From positions 1 to 32,418 of the forward strand of contig JAKVBD010000060.1 in the NCBI GenBank assembly GCA_022446985.1: a stretch of 32,418 nucleotides of DNA, read 5' to 3'. A program made the position numbers and the translations under genes. The DNA is from Lentisphaerales bacterium (GTDB lineage: Bacteria > Verrucomicrobiota > Lentisphaeria > Lentisphaerales > Lentisphaeraceae). This document shows positions 15,706 through 24,763 of this stretch, one piece after another. Within the stretch, counting starts at the first letter, position 1. Each line of letters opens with the position of its first letter. Below the pieces are notes generated by a model. That model was not told the origin of the DNA. It searched no databases and was given only the letters and a program-made list of their open reading frames with translations.

Positions 15706-16641
15706 CTATTTAATTCCCATTCCTTTAGTCCAGCCAATTAATCTTACATCTTTAGCAAAAATACAGCTTGCTGCAGCAATAAGAAGGAAGAAGATATTTC
15801 CTGCTAAAAATATATTACTCACAGACGCTGTTTTGACAGCATGGTGAATTGGCAGGCACAAGTAAAGTACCGCAGAAAGTAGAAAGCCAAGTTTATAGGC
15901 CTTTTCAGTTTTCAAAAACAATGGCAGCATACAGCATGCTGCCATGAAGTACCAAAAGAGGCCTTTGGCATTTTCCGGAGAAGAAAGTGATACATGGAAA
16001 CTGCATGCAAGTGAAATAAGAGTGCCAGCTACAACTGCAAAACATATTGTTTGCACAGCTTTATAGTAAATTTTCTTTTTTACATTTTGAGTGCGGCTCA
16101 GCCAAATGTTTATTCCACATGCCAGAGAGTAAGTAGCGATCAGGCTTAAAGCAAGCATTAGATACTTGAACCATATGCCGAAAATGGTGGCAAAGTGCAG
16201 GCGTACTGTGGTTTCGATAGTTGCTGCTCCAACACTTTCTGTAGGGCCGCAAGTTTTTAATAAATTACCTTGCATGTCATAGGCAAGTTTAGTGTCGCGC
16301 AGTAAGCCGCCTGAGTGACTTTGTGCAGTAAAAACTATTTTATTCCACTGTTTATCTTTTGTGTTTAGTTCAACAGCACTTATCCGGTGATTATTGGGAA
16401 TTTCGCTTTTGGCTTTTTCATAAATTTTGCTCAATGAGGTTTGCCGGTCTGTATTTTTAACTGTCAGGCTGTGTAGAGAATCCATGGTCGCATTCGGGGC
16501 TTCCATATCCCCTTGGAAAAAAATGTATGCCGCGGGGCTGGCGACAACAAGTGCAATAGCCCAGAATGAACCGGTGAGACCATAAATTATTTGAACTGGA
16601 AGAGCAAGCAAGGCTGTGAATCTGTGCCACCTGGCCCAAAA
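15706..16641 (-). pseudogene. PepSY-associated membrane protein, C-terminal half after in-frame stop
   Basis: Immediately after the TAA at 16642-16644 the same frame continues with FWARWHRFTALLALPVQIIY, giving about 311 codons. It holds about five transmembrane segments: one at the start, one around SLIATYSLACGINIWL, and a C-terminal group. Between the first two is an extracytoplasmic PepSY-like domain of about 110 residues. The first possible start is a TTG at 16611, which would delete the conserved 'W..HR' segment and has no ribosome site. The natural reading is one PepSY transmembrane protein (iron-regulated inner-membrane or siderophore reductase-like) interrupted by a nonsense codon. Confidence 0.65.
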
Positions 16642-17169
16642 TTAAGTTGTTCCTTTTTTCTTTTTGGGCAGCTTAATATCTTTTTTAATTGTTTTCCAAA
16701 GAAAGATAAATCCGGATAACATAAGCATCATACAGGCAAGTCCAATTAAGCCGGCAAATCTATAACCCCAAATGGTTAGAGGTTCGGGAAGAAAATAGAG
16801 AAAGTGCAACCAGATTACCTGATCTATCCAGACTGTTGATGTTTTGTCGAGTTCGTAAGAATTTGGCTTTAGGACGTAGTGTACATGGTCAGCTGCATCA
16901 ATTTCCATGGCACAAACAGGCTTACTCTCACTGGGAAGGTTTAAGTGAACGTGGTGCAGTGCTGGCTCTTTTTCTTTACAGACTTTGGCTAGACGATCCA
17001 AATTAACTTCTTCAGAAAAAGCCAGTTCAGGTTTTTGCCACTGCAGCATTTCTGACCTTAAAAATGAAAAACAGCCTGTTACAAACATAAAGAGAAAGGG
17101 CAGAGAGATGAAAATACCAAGTATTTGATGGAATTTCAGGAACCTGGCTCTTTGGTCTGAATTTATCAT
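16642..17169 (-). CDS. PepSY-associated membrane protein, N-terminal half
   Basis: About 175 aa from the ATG at 17169, which overlaps the preceding stop as ATGA; the frame stays open to 17241 but that start would lie inside the upstream gene. It begins FLKFHQILGIFISLPFLFMF, the usual PepSY_TM opening with the first transmembrane helix, then an extracytoplasmic stretch, then WLHFLYFLPEPLTIWGYRF and a second membrane pair (AGLIGLACMMLMLSGFIFLW). The chain stops at TAA after a Lys-rich loop (KLPKKKKGTT), exactly where the full-length family continues into the next helix. Linked to the TonB-dependent receptor, it would act in iron or siderophore handling at the inner membrane. Confidence 0.7.
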   Translation of the reverse strand: MINSDQRARFLKFHQILGIFISLPFLFMFVTGCFSFLRSEMLQWQKPELAFSEEVNLDRLAKVCKEKEPALHHVHLNLPSESKPVCAMEIDAADHVHYVLKPNSYELDKTSTVWIDQVIWLHFLYFLPEPLTIWGYRFAGLIGLACMMLMLSGFIFLWKTIKKDIKLPKKKKGTT

Positions 17170-17465
17170 AAAGCATGACTCCGGTAAAGAAGTGCGATAA
17201 TGGCAGAGCCGGGAAGTAAGTAAAGTGTTGAAAGAAGCCATTTTCTCTTAGTCCAGTAACCCAGAGTTGCAAGCAAGGCCCAAATGGGCATAAGCAATAG
17301 AAGAGCAAAGACAACCCAGCCTCGATCATTTTTGAGAAGCAGGGCAGTGAAACTGAGTATGATGGCCTGTGCCATAATAAACGAGCTTGAAAGAATAAAC
17401 ATACCTTTGAGCAAGGTGATGGTTCTTAGTAAAATTAACTGGCGATTGGGGGAAGATTGAGTCAT
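17166..17465 (-). CDS. Small membrane protein of iron-uptake locus, unknown function
   Basis: A 99-aa protein with about three transmembrane helices (about 13-40, 50-70 and 78-95). The sequence includes GYWTKRKWLLSTLY. I do not recognise a named family, though small multi-helix proteins of this size (such as DUF3325 or DUF3649 types) are commonly found between TonB-dependent receptors and PepSY proteins. It overlaps the PepSY gene by 4 bases and follows the receptor terminator. Confidence 0.6.
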   Translation of the reverse strand: MTQSSPNRQLILLRTITLLKGMFILSSSFIMAQAIILSFTALLLKNDRGWVVFALLLLMPIWALLATLGYWTKRKWLLSTLYLLPGSAIIALLYRSHAL

Positions 17466-17495
17466 GCGTAAAGTATACCGGTTATTATGAAAACG

Positions 17496-17528
17496 AAAAA
17501 GTTCCGGAGCAAAAATATGCCCCGGAAC
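17496..17528 (-). terminator. Intrinsic terminator after TonB-dependent receptor gene
   Basis: Minus-strand stem GTTCCGG-g-GC / GC-t-CCGGAAC (arms 17528-17519 and 17510-17501), followed by TTTTT. It lies 31 bases past the receptor stop, so downstream genes depend on readthrough or another promoter. Confidence 0.8.
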
Positions 17529-17559
17529 TATATAGGTACGTAACTAATTTATAAAAAGA

Positions 17560-19623
17560 TTACCAACGGTATGTCATGCCGACTCCGTATGTTCGCGGTT
17601 GACCGATGTTGTAGTCAAGGTCAGTGCCGTTATCTCTGTCTGAATAATCATAGATTACATCTTCATCAAGCAGGTTTTTACCATAAAGATAAACGTCAAA
17701 CTGGTCGAATTTATAACCAACTCTTCCACTGACGAGATTCAGAGATGGTACAGTTTCTCCAGCTACAAGCGCACTTTTGGTATTTGCCTGGTGAGACCAG
17801 TTGACTGAGCCGTATATACCGTTTTGGCCAAGGTATGAAGCACCAAGACTACTTGTGAAGTCTGGTGTCTTTGTAAACTCTTCTCCAGTATCACCAAGTT
17901 CAGTTTCTATGTAACCACAGTTGGCCCAGATAGTAATTTCATCTGTAATTTTATAAGATGATTCAAGTTCGAAACCGTACATTTCGGAATCTTCTTCAGA
18001 GTTGAAAATCCCTGAATCGATTGATCCAAATTGTTTGTCTTCCCAATCCGCATAAAAAACATTCATTTTAAGGTAAAGTTTTCTATCCATCAGGTATGCA
18101 TCTGCAAATCATTCGTAGTTCCATAAAGATTCAGCATCGTAAGGTATATTATTGAAGCTTGTATCAATAGATATTCCGCCGGACTTATAACCTCTGGCAA
18201 TGTTAATACCTGTGCTCAGATCATCATTTATTTGATAAAGAGCAGTGAAGCTTGGGCTGACGAAATCAGTGGTATCTGACTGAGAACCAACAAAGCTTGA
18301 ACCGTTCCAGTTAGCAACTTCTTGATCTTCGTACATATAGCGAACGCCAACTTCAAATGACAATTTGTCAGTTGCCTGATAGTTAGCTGAAGTAAAGGCT
18401 GCTATAGATTGACTGTCCAGGCTATAACCAAATGGCGCAGAATCAACAAATCCCGGGAAACCGAAATCTGTGTAGTCTACATTATAGTTACTTGGACTTT
18501 CATAGCTGTTATCTTCAAAGAATAAACCAGCAGTGAAAAACCATTTGTCTGCGTCGTAATCAGCTCTGAATTCCTGTGTGAAAACTTCCTGCTCGGCACG
18601 GCGCTCAGAAAAGTTGTCTTGTCCAGGTTCACCTTTCCAGTCGTAATCGGAACTTCTCTTTACTGTATTGTAACCAGTGATACTGTGTAACGTAAGTTGC
18701 TCATTAACTTTAGCATCGATATTTAATGTATAGAGATCGGCTATACCGGAATAATCATCAATAATAGGGTTATTGCTGTCAGGGCCACTCAGATCATCTA
18801 CAATGATTGACGTTGCATTTTTATTATCGGCATATCCTGCACCAAGAGTAATTCTCAAGTCATCATTGCCCATCGGCTGCCAAAGTAATTTACCTCTCAG
18901 AGTAAGGTGATCAGTTTTACCGCCTTTACGTCCATTACTGGCATCAGTATAATCAACAAATCCACCATTTTGAGTCCAGTCGCCGTTTAATCTCAATGCA
19001 AGAACGTCATCCTGAAGACTGATGTTTTGAATGGCAGAAGTTCTCCATGCATCATGATTTCCAGCTTCCAAACGAAGTATACCATCGTTTTCAAAATCAG
19101 GTTCGTTGTAGTAGAACTTCGCTGCACCAATTAATGAGTTTGGACCAAGAGTTGCAGGCTGCGGACCTTTGATGAATTCAACTCTGTTCAAATCTCAGGT
19201 AATTGGTCTAAAGTAACCGGCTGCAAATGTGGATAGAGGTACTCCGTCTACAATAACAGGTGCACTTTGGCTTGTGCTACCAACTGTGAAAGTGCCATTT
19301 GTATTTTCAACACCACGTATAATAAACAGGCCGAATGTGCTGCCGTTGTCAATAACGTTTGGAACTCTTTCAAAAAGGTCATCCAGAGTATAGGCGGCCT
19401 GAAGAGTTGCTTCTTCGCCACTTAGAACAGTTTTACTTGCGACTTTATTTTCAAGAGTCGCAGGAGCTTTCATTGGTTGGTTCTTTGTCCCATCAATGTA
19501 GAACTTCTCCTGAACTACTTCTTTGCCCTTTGTTTTTTCTTTTTTAGTTTCTTGTGCCTGTGCTACAAATATTAGTAAAGATACTAAAATTCCACCCTTT
19601 AGGAATTTCTTTAAAGATAATAT
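17560..19623 (-). pseudogene. TonB-dependent receptor with two in-frame stops and lost start
   Basis: One continuous frame of 687 codons. Residues about 2-24 are a signal peptide (LSLKKFLKGGILVSLLIF, ending VAQAQ), but its first codon is ATA (19623), 6 bases after an AAAGG ribosome site. The plug domain includes RGVENTNGTF and DLNRVEFIKGPQ; the barrel ends YGVGMTYRW with a terminal aromatic. TGA replaces codon 143 (19195-19197, just before DLNRVEF) and codon 505 (18109-18111, after LWNYE). Protein similarity is smooth across both stops. Such receptors import ferric siderophores or other chelates using TonB energy. ATG at 19473 could start translation but would lack the signal peptide and still meet both stops. 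Confidence 0.85.
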
Positions 19624-19654
19624 TTTTAACCTTTAGATAAGACTATATCTCAAA

Positions 19655-19682
19655 ATATTAATAAGTAATTGTTCACTTACAA
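19655..19682 (-). promoter_or_regulatory. Likely sigma-70 promoter of the receptor gene
   Basis: TTGTAA (19682-19677), a 16-base spacer and TAATAT (19660-19655) on the minus strand. Transcription would start about 25 bases before the ATA at 19623, supporting that codon as the former start. A convincing Fur box was not seen. Confidence 0.4.
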
Positions 19683-19807
19683 GTTAAAAGATTGATAAAG
19701 TTGTTACTAAAAGTCAGGTATTAAGCTCAATTTGTCTAGAAATCGTATGCTTGTTGATTATTTATTAGTTTTATAGATGTTGTAAAATATTCGAGATTAA
19801 ATTTAAT

Positions 19808-21244
19808 TTAGCCAATGGCGCGAATAACTTCTTCAACAGAAGTAAGGCCTGAGAGTATTTTTTCGATACCATCTTCTTTAAGTGTATTGTTACCTTGTTC
19901 GTGCATGTCTGCGGTAATTTTACCTTCAGGAATGCCTTCGGTAATTCCCCGTGCAAGTTTATGGGTGATGGGTAGCATCTCGAATAAGCCAACTCGACCT
20001 GAGTAGCCTTTGCCGCCGCAGTAGAGACAGCCTTTAGGGGAGTATGAAGTCTTGCCTTCTAGTTCTGGGTTACCTAAAAGGTAAGCCTGTTTGGCATCGA
20101 TTTGATTCTCAGTATGACAATGTTGACATAGCTTTCTGACAAGGCGCTGAGCCATGACAAGCTCAACTGTTGCTGCGACTAGAAAAGGCTCAATTCCCAT
20201 ATCAACAAGACGCGTGATTGCTCCAGGAGCAGAGTTAGTATGCAAAGTACTTAAAACCAGATGGCCAGTCATCGAGGCTTTGATGGCAATTTCGGCAGTT
20301 TCTTTGTCGCGCATTTCACCAACCATGACAATGTCGGGGTCGTGCCTTAAAACACTTTTAAGAGCAGATGCAAAGGTCATTTTTTGGTGATCTACTTCAA
20401 CTTGTGAGACACCGCTTAAATCGTACTCAACCGGGTCTTCGATGGTGACTATGTTACATGGATTGGAGTTTTTGAGTTTAATAAGGCTTGAGTAAAGAGT
20501 CGTTGATTTACCACTTCCTGTAGGACCGGTTATGAGAATCATACCATGTGGCTTGGCAATAACAGCTTCAAGAATTTTGAGATCTTTTTCATTGAATCCA
20601 AGACTTTTTAAAGAGACTGTTTGGCTTCCCATGTCCATAAGTCTAAGTGTCATCTTTTCGCCATATTTTGTTGGTAGAGTGGCCACTCTCATTTCCATTA
20701 AATTGCCATTGGCGGATTGATGATTTATATAACCATCTTGGGGGGAGCGCTTTTCTGCAATATCCATGCCGGCAAGAACTTTTAAGCGACTCATCAAAGC
20801 CGAAAATGTTGTCATTGATAGATTGCGAAAATCTTCAAGTCGACCATCAACCCGAAAGCGAATGCGCAATTCGTCTTTATCCGGATCTATGTGAATGTCG
20901 GATGCCTGTTTCATAATAGCTGCATTTAGTATCTCAGAAGAAAGTGGCGTTGGGTCGTTGGAAGAATTATTACGAGCCGGCGTATTTGCTGTTGGGTTGT
21001 TACCGTAAATTTCTTTAATGGCGCTTTTCAGGGACTCCTTTTCGGCCAAGATAATTTTTATCGGTAAGTCAATAGCCTGCTCTACAGAACGAATGCCACT
21101 GTTATTTCGTTCATCTATGCAGGCGACATGTACTTTGTTATCCATAAAAAGAAAAGGCATAACTTGCCTTCGAATGGCGATGGATGCGGGTATCTTAGAA
21201 GTCCATGCAGGGTCTATTTTGACTTTCGACATGTCAATGAGCAT
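19808..21244 (-). CDS. PilB/GspE-type assembly ATPase
   Basis: A 478-aa type II/IV secretion ATPase. N1E-like region about 10-80, a linker, then the catalytic domain: ASDIHIDP (114-121), Walker A GPTGSGKST (240-248), Asp box TIEDPVEYDL, Walker B DPDIVMVGEMRD (302-313), His box TGHLVLSTLHT (326-336). The zinc tetracysteine CQHC (373-376) and CLYC (406-409) marks the PilB/GspE branch that drives filament extension. The N-terminal domain is shorter than in most family members (about 80 instead of 150 residues). It stands alone, about 8.6 kb from the pilus operon start, with a cytochrome gene upstream. It is the probable extension motor for that operon, which carries only the PilT-like ATPase. 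Confidence 0.92.
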   Translation of the reverse strand: MLIDMSKVKIDPAWTSKIPASIAIRRQVMPFLFMDNKVHVACIDERNNSGIRSVEQAIDLPIKIILAEKESLKSAIKEIYGNNPTANTPARNNSSNDPTPLSSEILNAAIMKQASDIHIDPDKDELRIRFRVDGRLEDFRNLSMTTFSALMSRLKVLAGMDIAEKRSPQDGYINHQSANGNLMEMRVATLPTKYGEKMTLRLMDMGSQTVSLKSLGFNEKDLKILEAVIAKPHGMILITGPTGSGKSTTLYSSLIKLKNSNPCNIVTIEDPVEYDLSGVSQVEVDHQKMTFASALKSVLRHDPDIVMVGEMRDKETAEIAIKASMTGHLVLSTLHTNSAPGAITRLVDMGIEPFLVAATVELVMAQRLVRKLCQHCHTENQIDAKQAYLLGNPELEGKTSYSPKGCLYCGGKGYSGRVGLFEMLPITHKLARGITEGIPEGKITADMHEQGNNTLKEDGIEKILSGLTSVEEVIRAIG

Positions 21245-21381
21245 AAGCAGTCCAGTAATTTATGTTTAACAAAAAATACGCCTTTGGCCCACTTGCGTGG
21301 TCAAAAGCGTAAATTATTTTTTTGGGTAGGTAATTATAATTTGATTAAATTGATATTCAATCTCAATTTATTAAAGATCAT

Positions 21382-21410
21382 AAAAAAGCCGAACTTGAAA
21401 AGTCCGGCTT
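21382..21410 (-). terminator. Intrinsic terminator after cytochrome gene
   Basis: Minus-strand stem AAGCCGGACTT-ttc-AAGTTCGGCTT, 11 pairs with one G-U, followed by TTTTAT. It lies 22 bases after the cytochrome stop. Confidence 0.85.
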
Positions 21411-21431
21411 TAAAAATGGTTACGATGAAAA

Positions 21432-21827
21432 CTAATCTTTGTAAGCTCCGTGGCAGTCAGCACAGATATCTTTGACATACCCCCAATTTTTTGCCGCATC
21501 TTTGATATCTTTCTTCTTAATTGCGGCGTTGAGCTTTCCGAGATACTCAACAAGTTCATCGGATAATTCGTTGAATTCTTTAGCTGGGTGCTTGATACGG
21601 ACTAACGCTTTGGCTGCTTTTTCTAGTTTCGCGACTTCTCTAATAAAGTTTGAAGTTAAGTACAGTTTTGAAGTGGCCATCTTCTTGAGGTTTTTCTCAG
21701 GATTTTTCATCACTTTCATATTTCGCTCGATGGCTTTTACAGTACGGGCATCAGGTTCTTTTGCTGTGAGTGCTACAGCACACAAGCCTGAGAGGCAGAA
21801 TAGGCTGATTGATTTCTTAAAGTTCAT
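21432..21827 (-). CDS. Cytochrome c'-like periplasmic protein
   Basis: A 131-aa protein with a signal peptide (residues 1-22), a helical body, and a single heme-binding motif CADCH near the C-terminus (VKDICADCHGAYKD). A C-terminal CxxCH on a small all-helical protein is the layout of cytochrome c' and c556. The role could be electron transfer or gas binding; the sequence does not decide. A GGAG ribosome site lies 8 bases before the ATG at 21827, and it has its own promoter and terminator. Confidence 0.85.
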   Translation of the reverse strand: MNFKKSISLFCLSGLCAVALTAKEPDARTVKAIERNMKVMKNPEKNLKKMATSKLYLTSNFIREVAKLEKAAKALVRIKHPAKEFNELSDELVEYLGKLNAAIKKKDIKDAAKNWGYVKDICADCHGAYKD

Positions 21828-21880
21828 AACTGTTCTCCATGTTCACATATTGTTATACCGCTAAATACCTGTACGGGTTT

Positions 21881-21910
21881 ATTATACGGCAAACCTGGGC
21901 ATAATTTCCA
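21881..21910 (-). promoter_or_regulatory. Likely promoter of the cytochrome gene
   Basis: Perfect TATAAT at 21886-21881 on the minus strand, with TGGAAA 18 bases upstream as a weak -35. The leader to the ATG at 21827 would be about 45 bases. Confidence 0.4.
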
Positions 21911-21921
21911 GTAAAATGAGC

Positions 21922-23880
21922 TTATTTTTTGCGGAGTTCGGTGATTTTATCCCGCAAAGCAGCAGCTCTTTCGAATTCAAGGTTCTCAGCAGCTTCAAGC
22001 ATTTCATTATTCAGCTTTTCCAGCAGGGCATTGATATCGTAGATTTCTTCATCTTCGGCAACTTCAAGTGACTCTTCTTCGTCTTCTTGCTTATACATAT
22101 GAAGGTCCATCTGAATGGCGCGTTTCACAGTGCGAGGCGTGACGTTATTTTCTTCATTGTACTTCTGTTGTTTAGCTCGACGTTCATCAGATACATCGAT
22201 GAGCTTTTGCATACTTTTGGTGATGCGGTCGGCATAGAGAATCACTTTGCCATTAACGTTTCTTGCGGCACGGCCGGCTATCTGGATGAGGGCTGTATCT
22301 GAGCGCAGGAAGCCTTCTTTATCGGCATCTAAAATGGCTACAAGTGAGACTTCGGGTAAGTCCATTCCTTCTCTGAGAAGATTAATACCGATAAGAACGT
22401 CTATGCTACCTTCACGAAGTGATTTGAGAATGTCGATACGTTCGATAGTATCGATGTCTGAGTGAATGTATTTAGCGCGAATATTCAGGTCTCGCAGATA
22501 ATCACTTAAATCTTCAGATGTCTTTTTGGTCAGGCAGGTCACCAAGACTCTTTCTTTGCGTTTGATTCTTTCAGTAATTTCATGAAGCAGGTCATCGATT
22601 TGTGACTCAAGAGGTTTAATGGTGATTTCTGGATCTAAAAGCCCAGTTGGTCGTACTACAAGTTCGATGATGTCGCTGTCCTTTTTCTCATACTCAGCAG
22701 GTGTCGCAGACACGAAAATAGTCTGGTTCATCATTGTTTCGTATTCTGTAAAATTCAACGGTCGGTTATCGAGAGCAGATGGTAAACGAAAGCCGTGATC
22801 AACCAGGACTTGTTTTCTACTGCGGTCGGCATTGTACATGCCTCTGAACTGTGGTACTGAAACGTGCGATTCATCCATGACCAGTAAGTAATCATCAGGA
22901 AAGAAGTCTAGTAATGTGTAAGGCCGGTCACCTTCATTCCGACCGGTCATGTGACGAGAGTAGTTTTCTATGCCATTGCAGTAACCAAGTTCGCGCAGCA
23001 TTTCCATGTCGTAGTTTGTTCTTTGGAAGATTCGTTGAGCTTCGATGAGTTTGCCTTCAGCTTCAAATTTTGCTACGGCTTCTTCCATTTCTCCCATGAT
23101 TGTTGGGATAACATGTTCAATCTTTTCTCTTGGAGCGGCGAAATGAGTCGCTGGGAAAATAACGGCTTCATCAAGTCTTTCTATGGTGTTCCCAGTGATA
23201 CTTTCTTTGCGGGTAACAGCTTCAATTTCGTCACCCCAGAATTCAATGCGAATGAAATCATCACGATAAGATGGGTAGACATCTACAACATCCCCTTTGA
23301 CTGAGAAGTGACCACGGGAAGGAGCTATATCATTGCGATTGTATTGTGAGTCGACCAATTCGCGAATAAAACTGTCGCGGTCCATGTAGCCACCAACTTC
23401 CAATTCAATCTGCAGCTGCTGAATGTCAGAGGGATCACCAAGACCATAAATACAGGAGACACTGGCAACGACGATGACATCGCGTCTTTCAAGGAGTGAA
23501 CAGGTCGCCGAAAGTCGATACTTTTCGATCTCATCATTTACCGAAGAATCTTTGGCGATGTAGGTGTCAGTCGTTGGCACATAGGCTTCCGGTTGGTAGT
23601 AGTCATAATAACTGACGAAATACTCAACGCGGTTGTTTGGGAAAAAGTGCTTAAATTCACTGAACAATTGTGCTGCCAAAGTCTTGTTCTGTGAAACCAC
23701 CAATGTTGGTCTATTCACTTTTTCAATGACGTTGGCGATGGTGTAGGTTTTTCCTGAACCGGTAACACCAAGGAGAGTCTGAGTTTTTTTGCCGGCTATT
23801 ATACCGGCAGACAACTTTTTGATCGCTTCAGGCTGATCACCTGAAGGTTTATACTCAGACTCTAACTTAAAACGATTCAC
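21922..23880 (-). CDS. uvrB: UvrABC system protein B
   Basis: A 652-aa excinuclease subunit of normal length. Walker A is GVTGSGKT (38-45), the DNA-gripping beta hairpin region reads VSYYDYYQPEAYVP, the DEAD-like box is LLVMDESHVS, and helicase motifs continue through INLLREGMDLPEVSL and QIAGRAARN. A UVR domain occupies the last 35 residues (MLEAAENLEFERAAALRDKI). UvrB is loaded by UvrA at lesions and recruits UvrC for nucleotide excision repair. It starts with GTG and overlaps the metal-binding lipoprotein stop as GTGA, so it is co-transcribed with the metal ABC genes. No LexA-like box was seen nearby. Confidence 0.97.
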   Translation of the reverse strand: MNRFKLESEYKPSGDQPEAIKKLSAGIIAGKKTQTLLGVTGSGKTYTIANVIEKVNRPTLVVSQNKTLAAQLFSEFKHFFPNNRVEYFVSYYDYYQPEAYVPTTDTYIAKDSSVNDEIEKYRLSATCSLLERRDVIVVASVSCIYGLGDPSDIQQLQIELEVGGYMDRDSFIRELVDSQYNRNDIAPSRGHFSVKGDVVDVYPSYRDDFIRIEFWGDEIEAVTRKESITGNTIERLDEAVIFPATHFAAPREKIEHVIPTIMGEMEEAVAKFEAEGKLIEAQRIFQRTNYDMEMLRELGYCNGIENYSRHMTGRNEGDRPYTLLDFFPDDYLLVMDESHVSVPQFRGMYNADRSRKQVLVDHGFRLPSALDNRPLNFTEYETMMNQTIFVSATPAEYEKKDSDIIELVVRPTGLLDPEITIKPLESQIDDLLHEITERIKRKERVLVTCLTKKTSEDLSDYLRDLNIRAKYIHSDIDTIERIDILKSLREGSIDVLIGINLLREGMDLPEVSLVAILDADKEGFLRSDTALIQIAGRAARNVNGKVILYADRITKSMQKLIDVSDERRAKQQKYNEENNVTPRTVKRAIQMDLHMYKQEDEEESLEVAEDEEIYDINALLEKLNNEMLEAAENLEFERAAALRDKITELRKK

Positions 23881-24761
23881 GGGTTTAAGGCTTTGCTCAC
23901 ATTGTTGATGTTCTGTTGCATTTCCTTAATATAATCACCACTTGGCGGGATGTTACCGCACTGGCGGAAAACTATAACTTTAATTCCGGCTCTGTGGAGC
24001 TTTTCAGCGACTTCTGGAAGAGGCTCATCTTCCCAAAGCATATATTGGCTGTGGCCTTTTTTGTCGATGAATTCTTTCCATTGTTCAGGTGCCGGCATGG
24101 CATCTGGCTCCCAAAGAAATGAAAGGATTTCAAGTTCATTATCTTGAGCCAGGTATTGGTAAATTGGGTGGGATGCAAGAAACTTTTTACGTTCAGAAAA
24201 AACTGTTTTTAGATTTTTATGAAGTTCAGAAATCTGAGTAATTAATTGTTTTTCTTTAGCGACAATTGAGTCTTTTTTTTCAGGGAAAACTTTTTGCAAT
24301 TCCTGACTGACAGAGTTGATCTGAGCGATCATAAATTCTTCTTGAAGCCATGTAGTGAATGCGGTTCCATCGTGAGAATGTTTGTCGCCATCGTGTTCAT
24401 GAGTGACGGCATCTTTTATAATCACGTAATCATCTTTTAATGCTACTGAAGTATCAACCAGTTTGGATTGAGGCAATTCGGCAGTTTCCAACCATTTTTC
24501 ATAGGTCGCACCATTGGTTAAAATCTTTTTATTCTGTAGCAGTGACTGAAGGTCTTCTTTGCTTGGCTCCCAGAATGCCGGGTCAATATCAGGTGTAATT
24601 GGGTAATTAACCAGGGTAGCATCTTCCAGTAAGGTTTCAGCTATCCACTTTAAAGGGAAGTTGGTAACGGCAATAGTTGTTTTAGCAGTTGGCACAGTCT
24701 TTTCTTCTGCTTTTTCACAGGCGCTTAAAAACAATATTAAAATGAGCAATAAGAGGCGCAT
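23877..24761 (-). CDS. ZnuA/TroA-like metal-binding lipoprotein
   Basis: A 294-aa lipoprotein: signal peptide with lipobox LSAC (lipidated Cys15). The body has the cluster A-1 metal-binding fold pattern: TTIAVTNFPLKWIAETL, PAFWEPSKEDLQ, LTNGATYEKWLE, a His/Asp-rich loop HEHDGDKHSHDG like ZnuA's, then FTTWLQ, SHPIYQYLAQ, and a C-terminal segment KVIVFRQCGNIPPSGDY. Such proteins capture Zn2+ or Mn2+ outside the inner membrane for an ABC importer; the His loop favours zinc. Some usual ligand positions differ (PAFWEPS where 'PHxxEPS' is common), so metal specificity is uncertain. The neighbours are a LolD-like ATPase and an FtsX-type permease, not ZnuB/ZnuC. Confidence 0.8.
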   Translation of the reverse strand: MRLLLLILILFLSACEKAEEKTVPTAKTTIAVTNFPLKWIAETLLEDATLVNYPITPDIDPAFWEPSKEDLQSLLQNKKILTNGATYEKWLETAELPQSKLVDTSVALKDDYVIIKDAVTHEHDGDKHSHDGTAFTTWLQEEFMIAQINSVSQELQKVFPEKKDSIVAKEKQLITQISELHKNLKTVFSERKKFLASHPIYQYLAQDNELEILSFLWEPDAMPAPEQWKEFIDKKGHSQYMLWEDEPLPEVAEKLHRAGIKVIVFRQCGNIPPSGDYIKEMQQNINNVSKALNP

Positions 24762-24763
24762 TT

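Noticed and set aside
17170..17241. Longer start for the PepSY N-terminal half
   Set aside because: It would overlap 75 bases of the upstream gene in another frame; the ATGA overlap at 17169 gives the expected family N-terminus.
18109..19197. TGA decoded as selenocysteine or as Trp by an alternative genetic code
   Set aside because: No SECIS-like hairpin is apparent after either TGA, and TGA clearly ends many intact genes here (several ATGA overlaps), so genome-wide recoding is excluded.
19624..19807. Fur box upstream of the TonB-dependent receptor
   Set aside because: AT-rich partial palindromes (TAAGT...ACTTA) are present but none matches the Fur consensus well.
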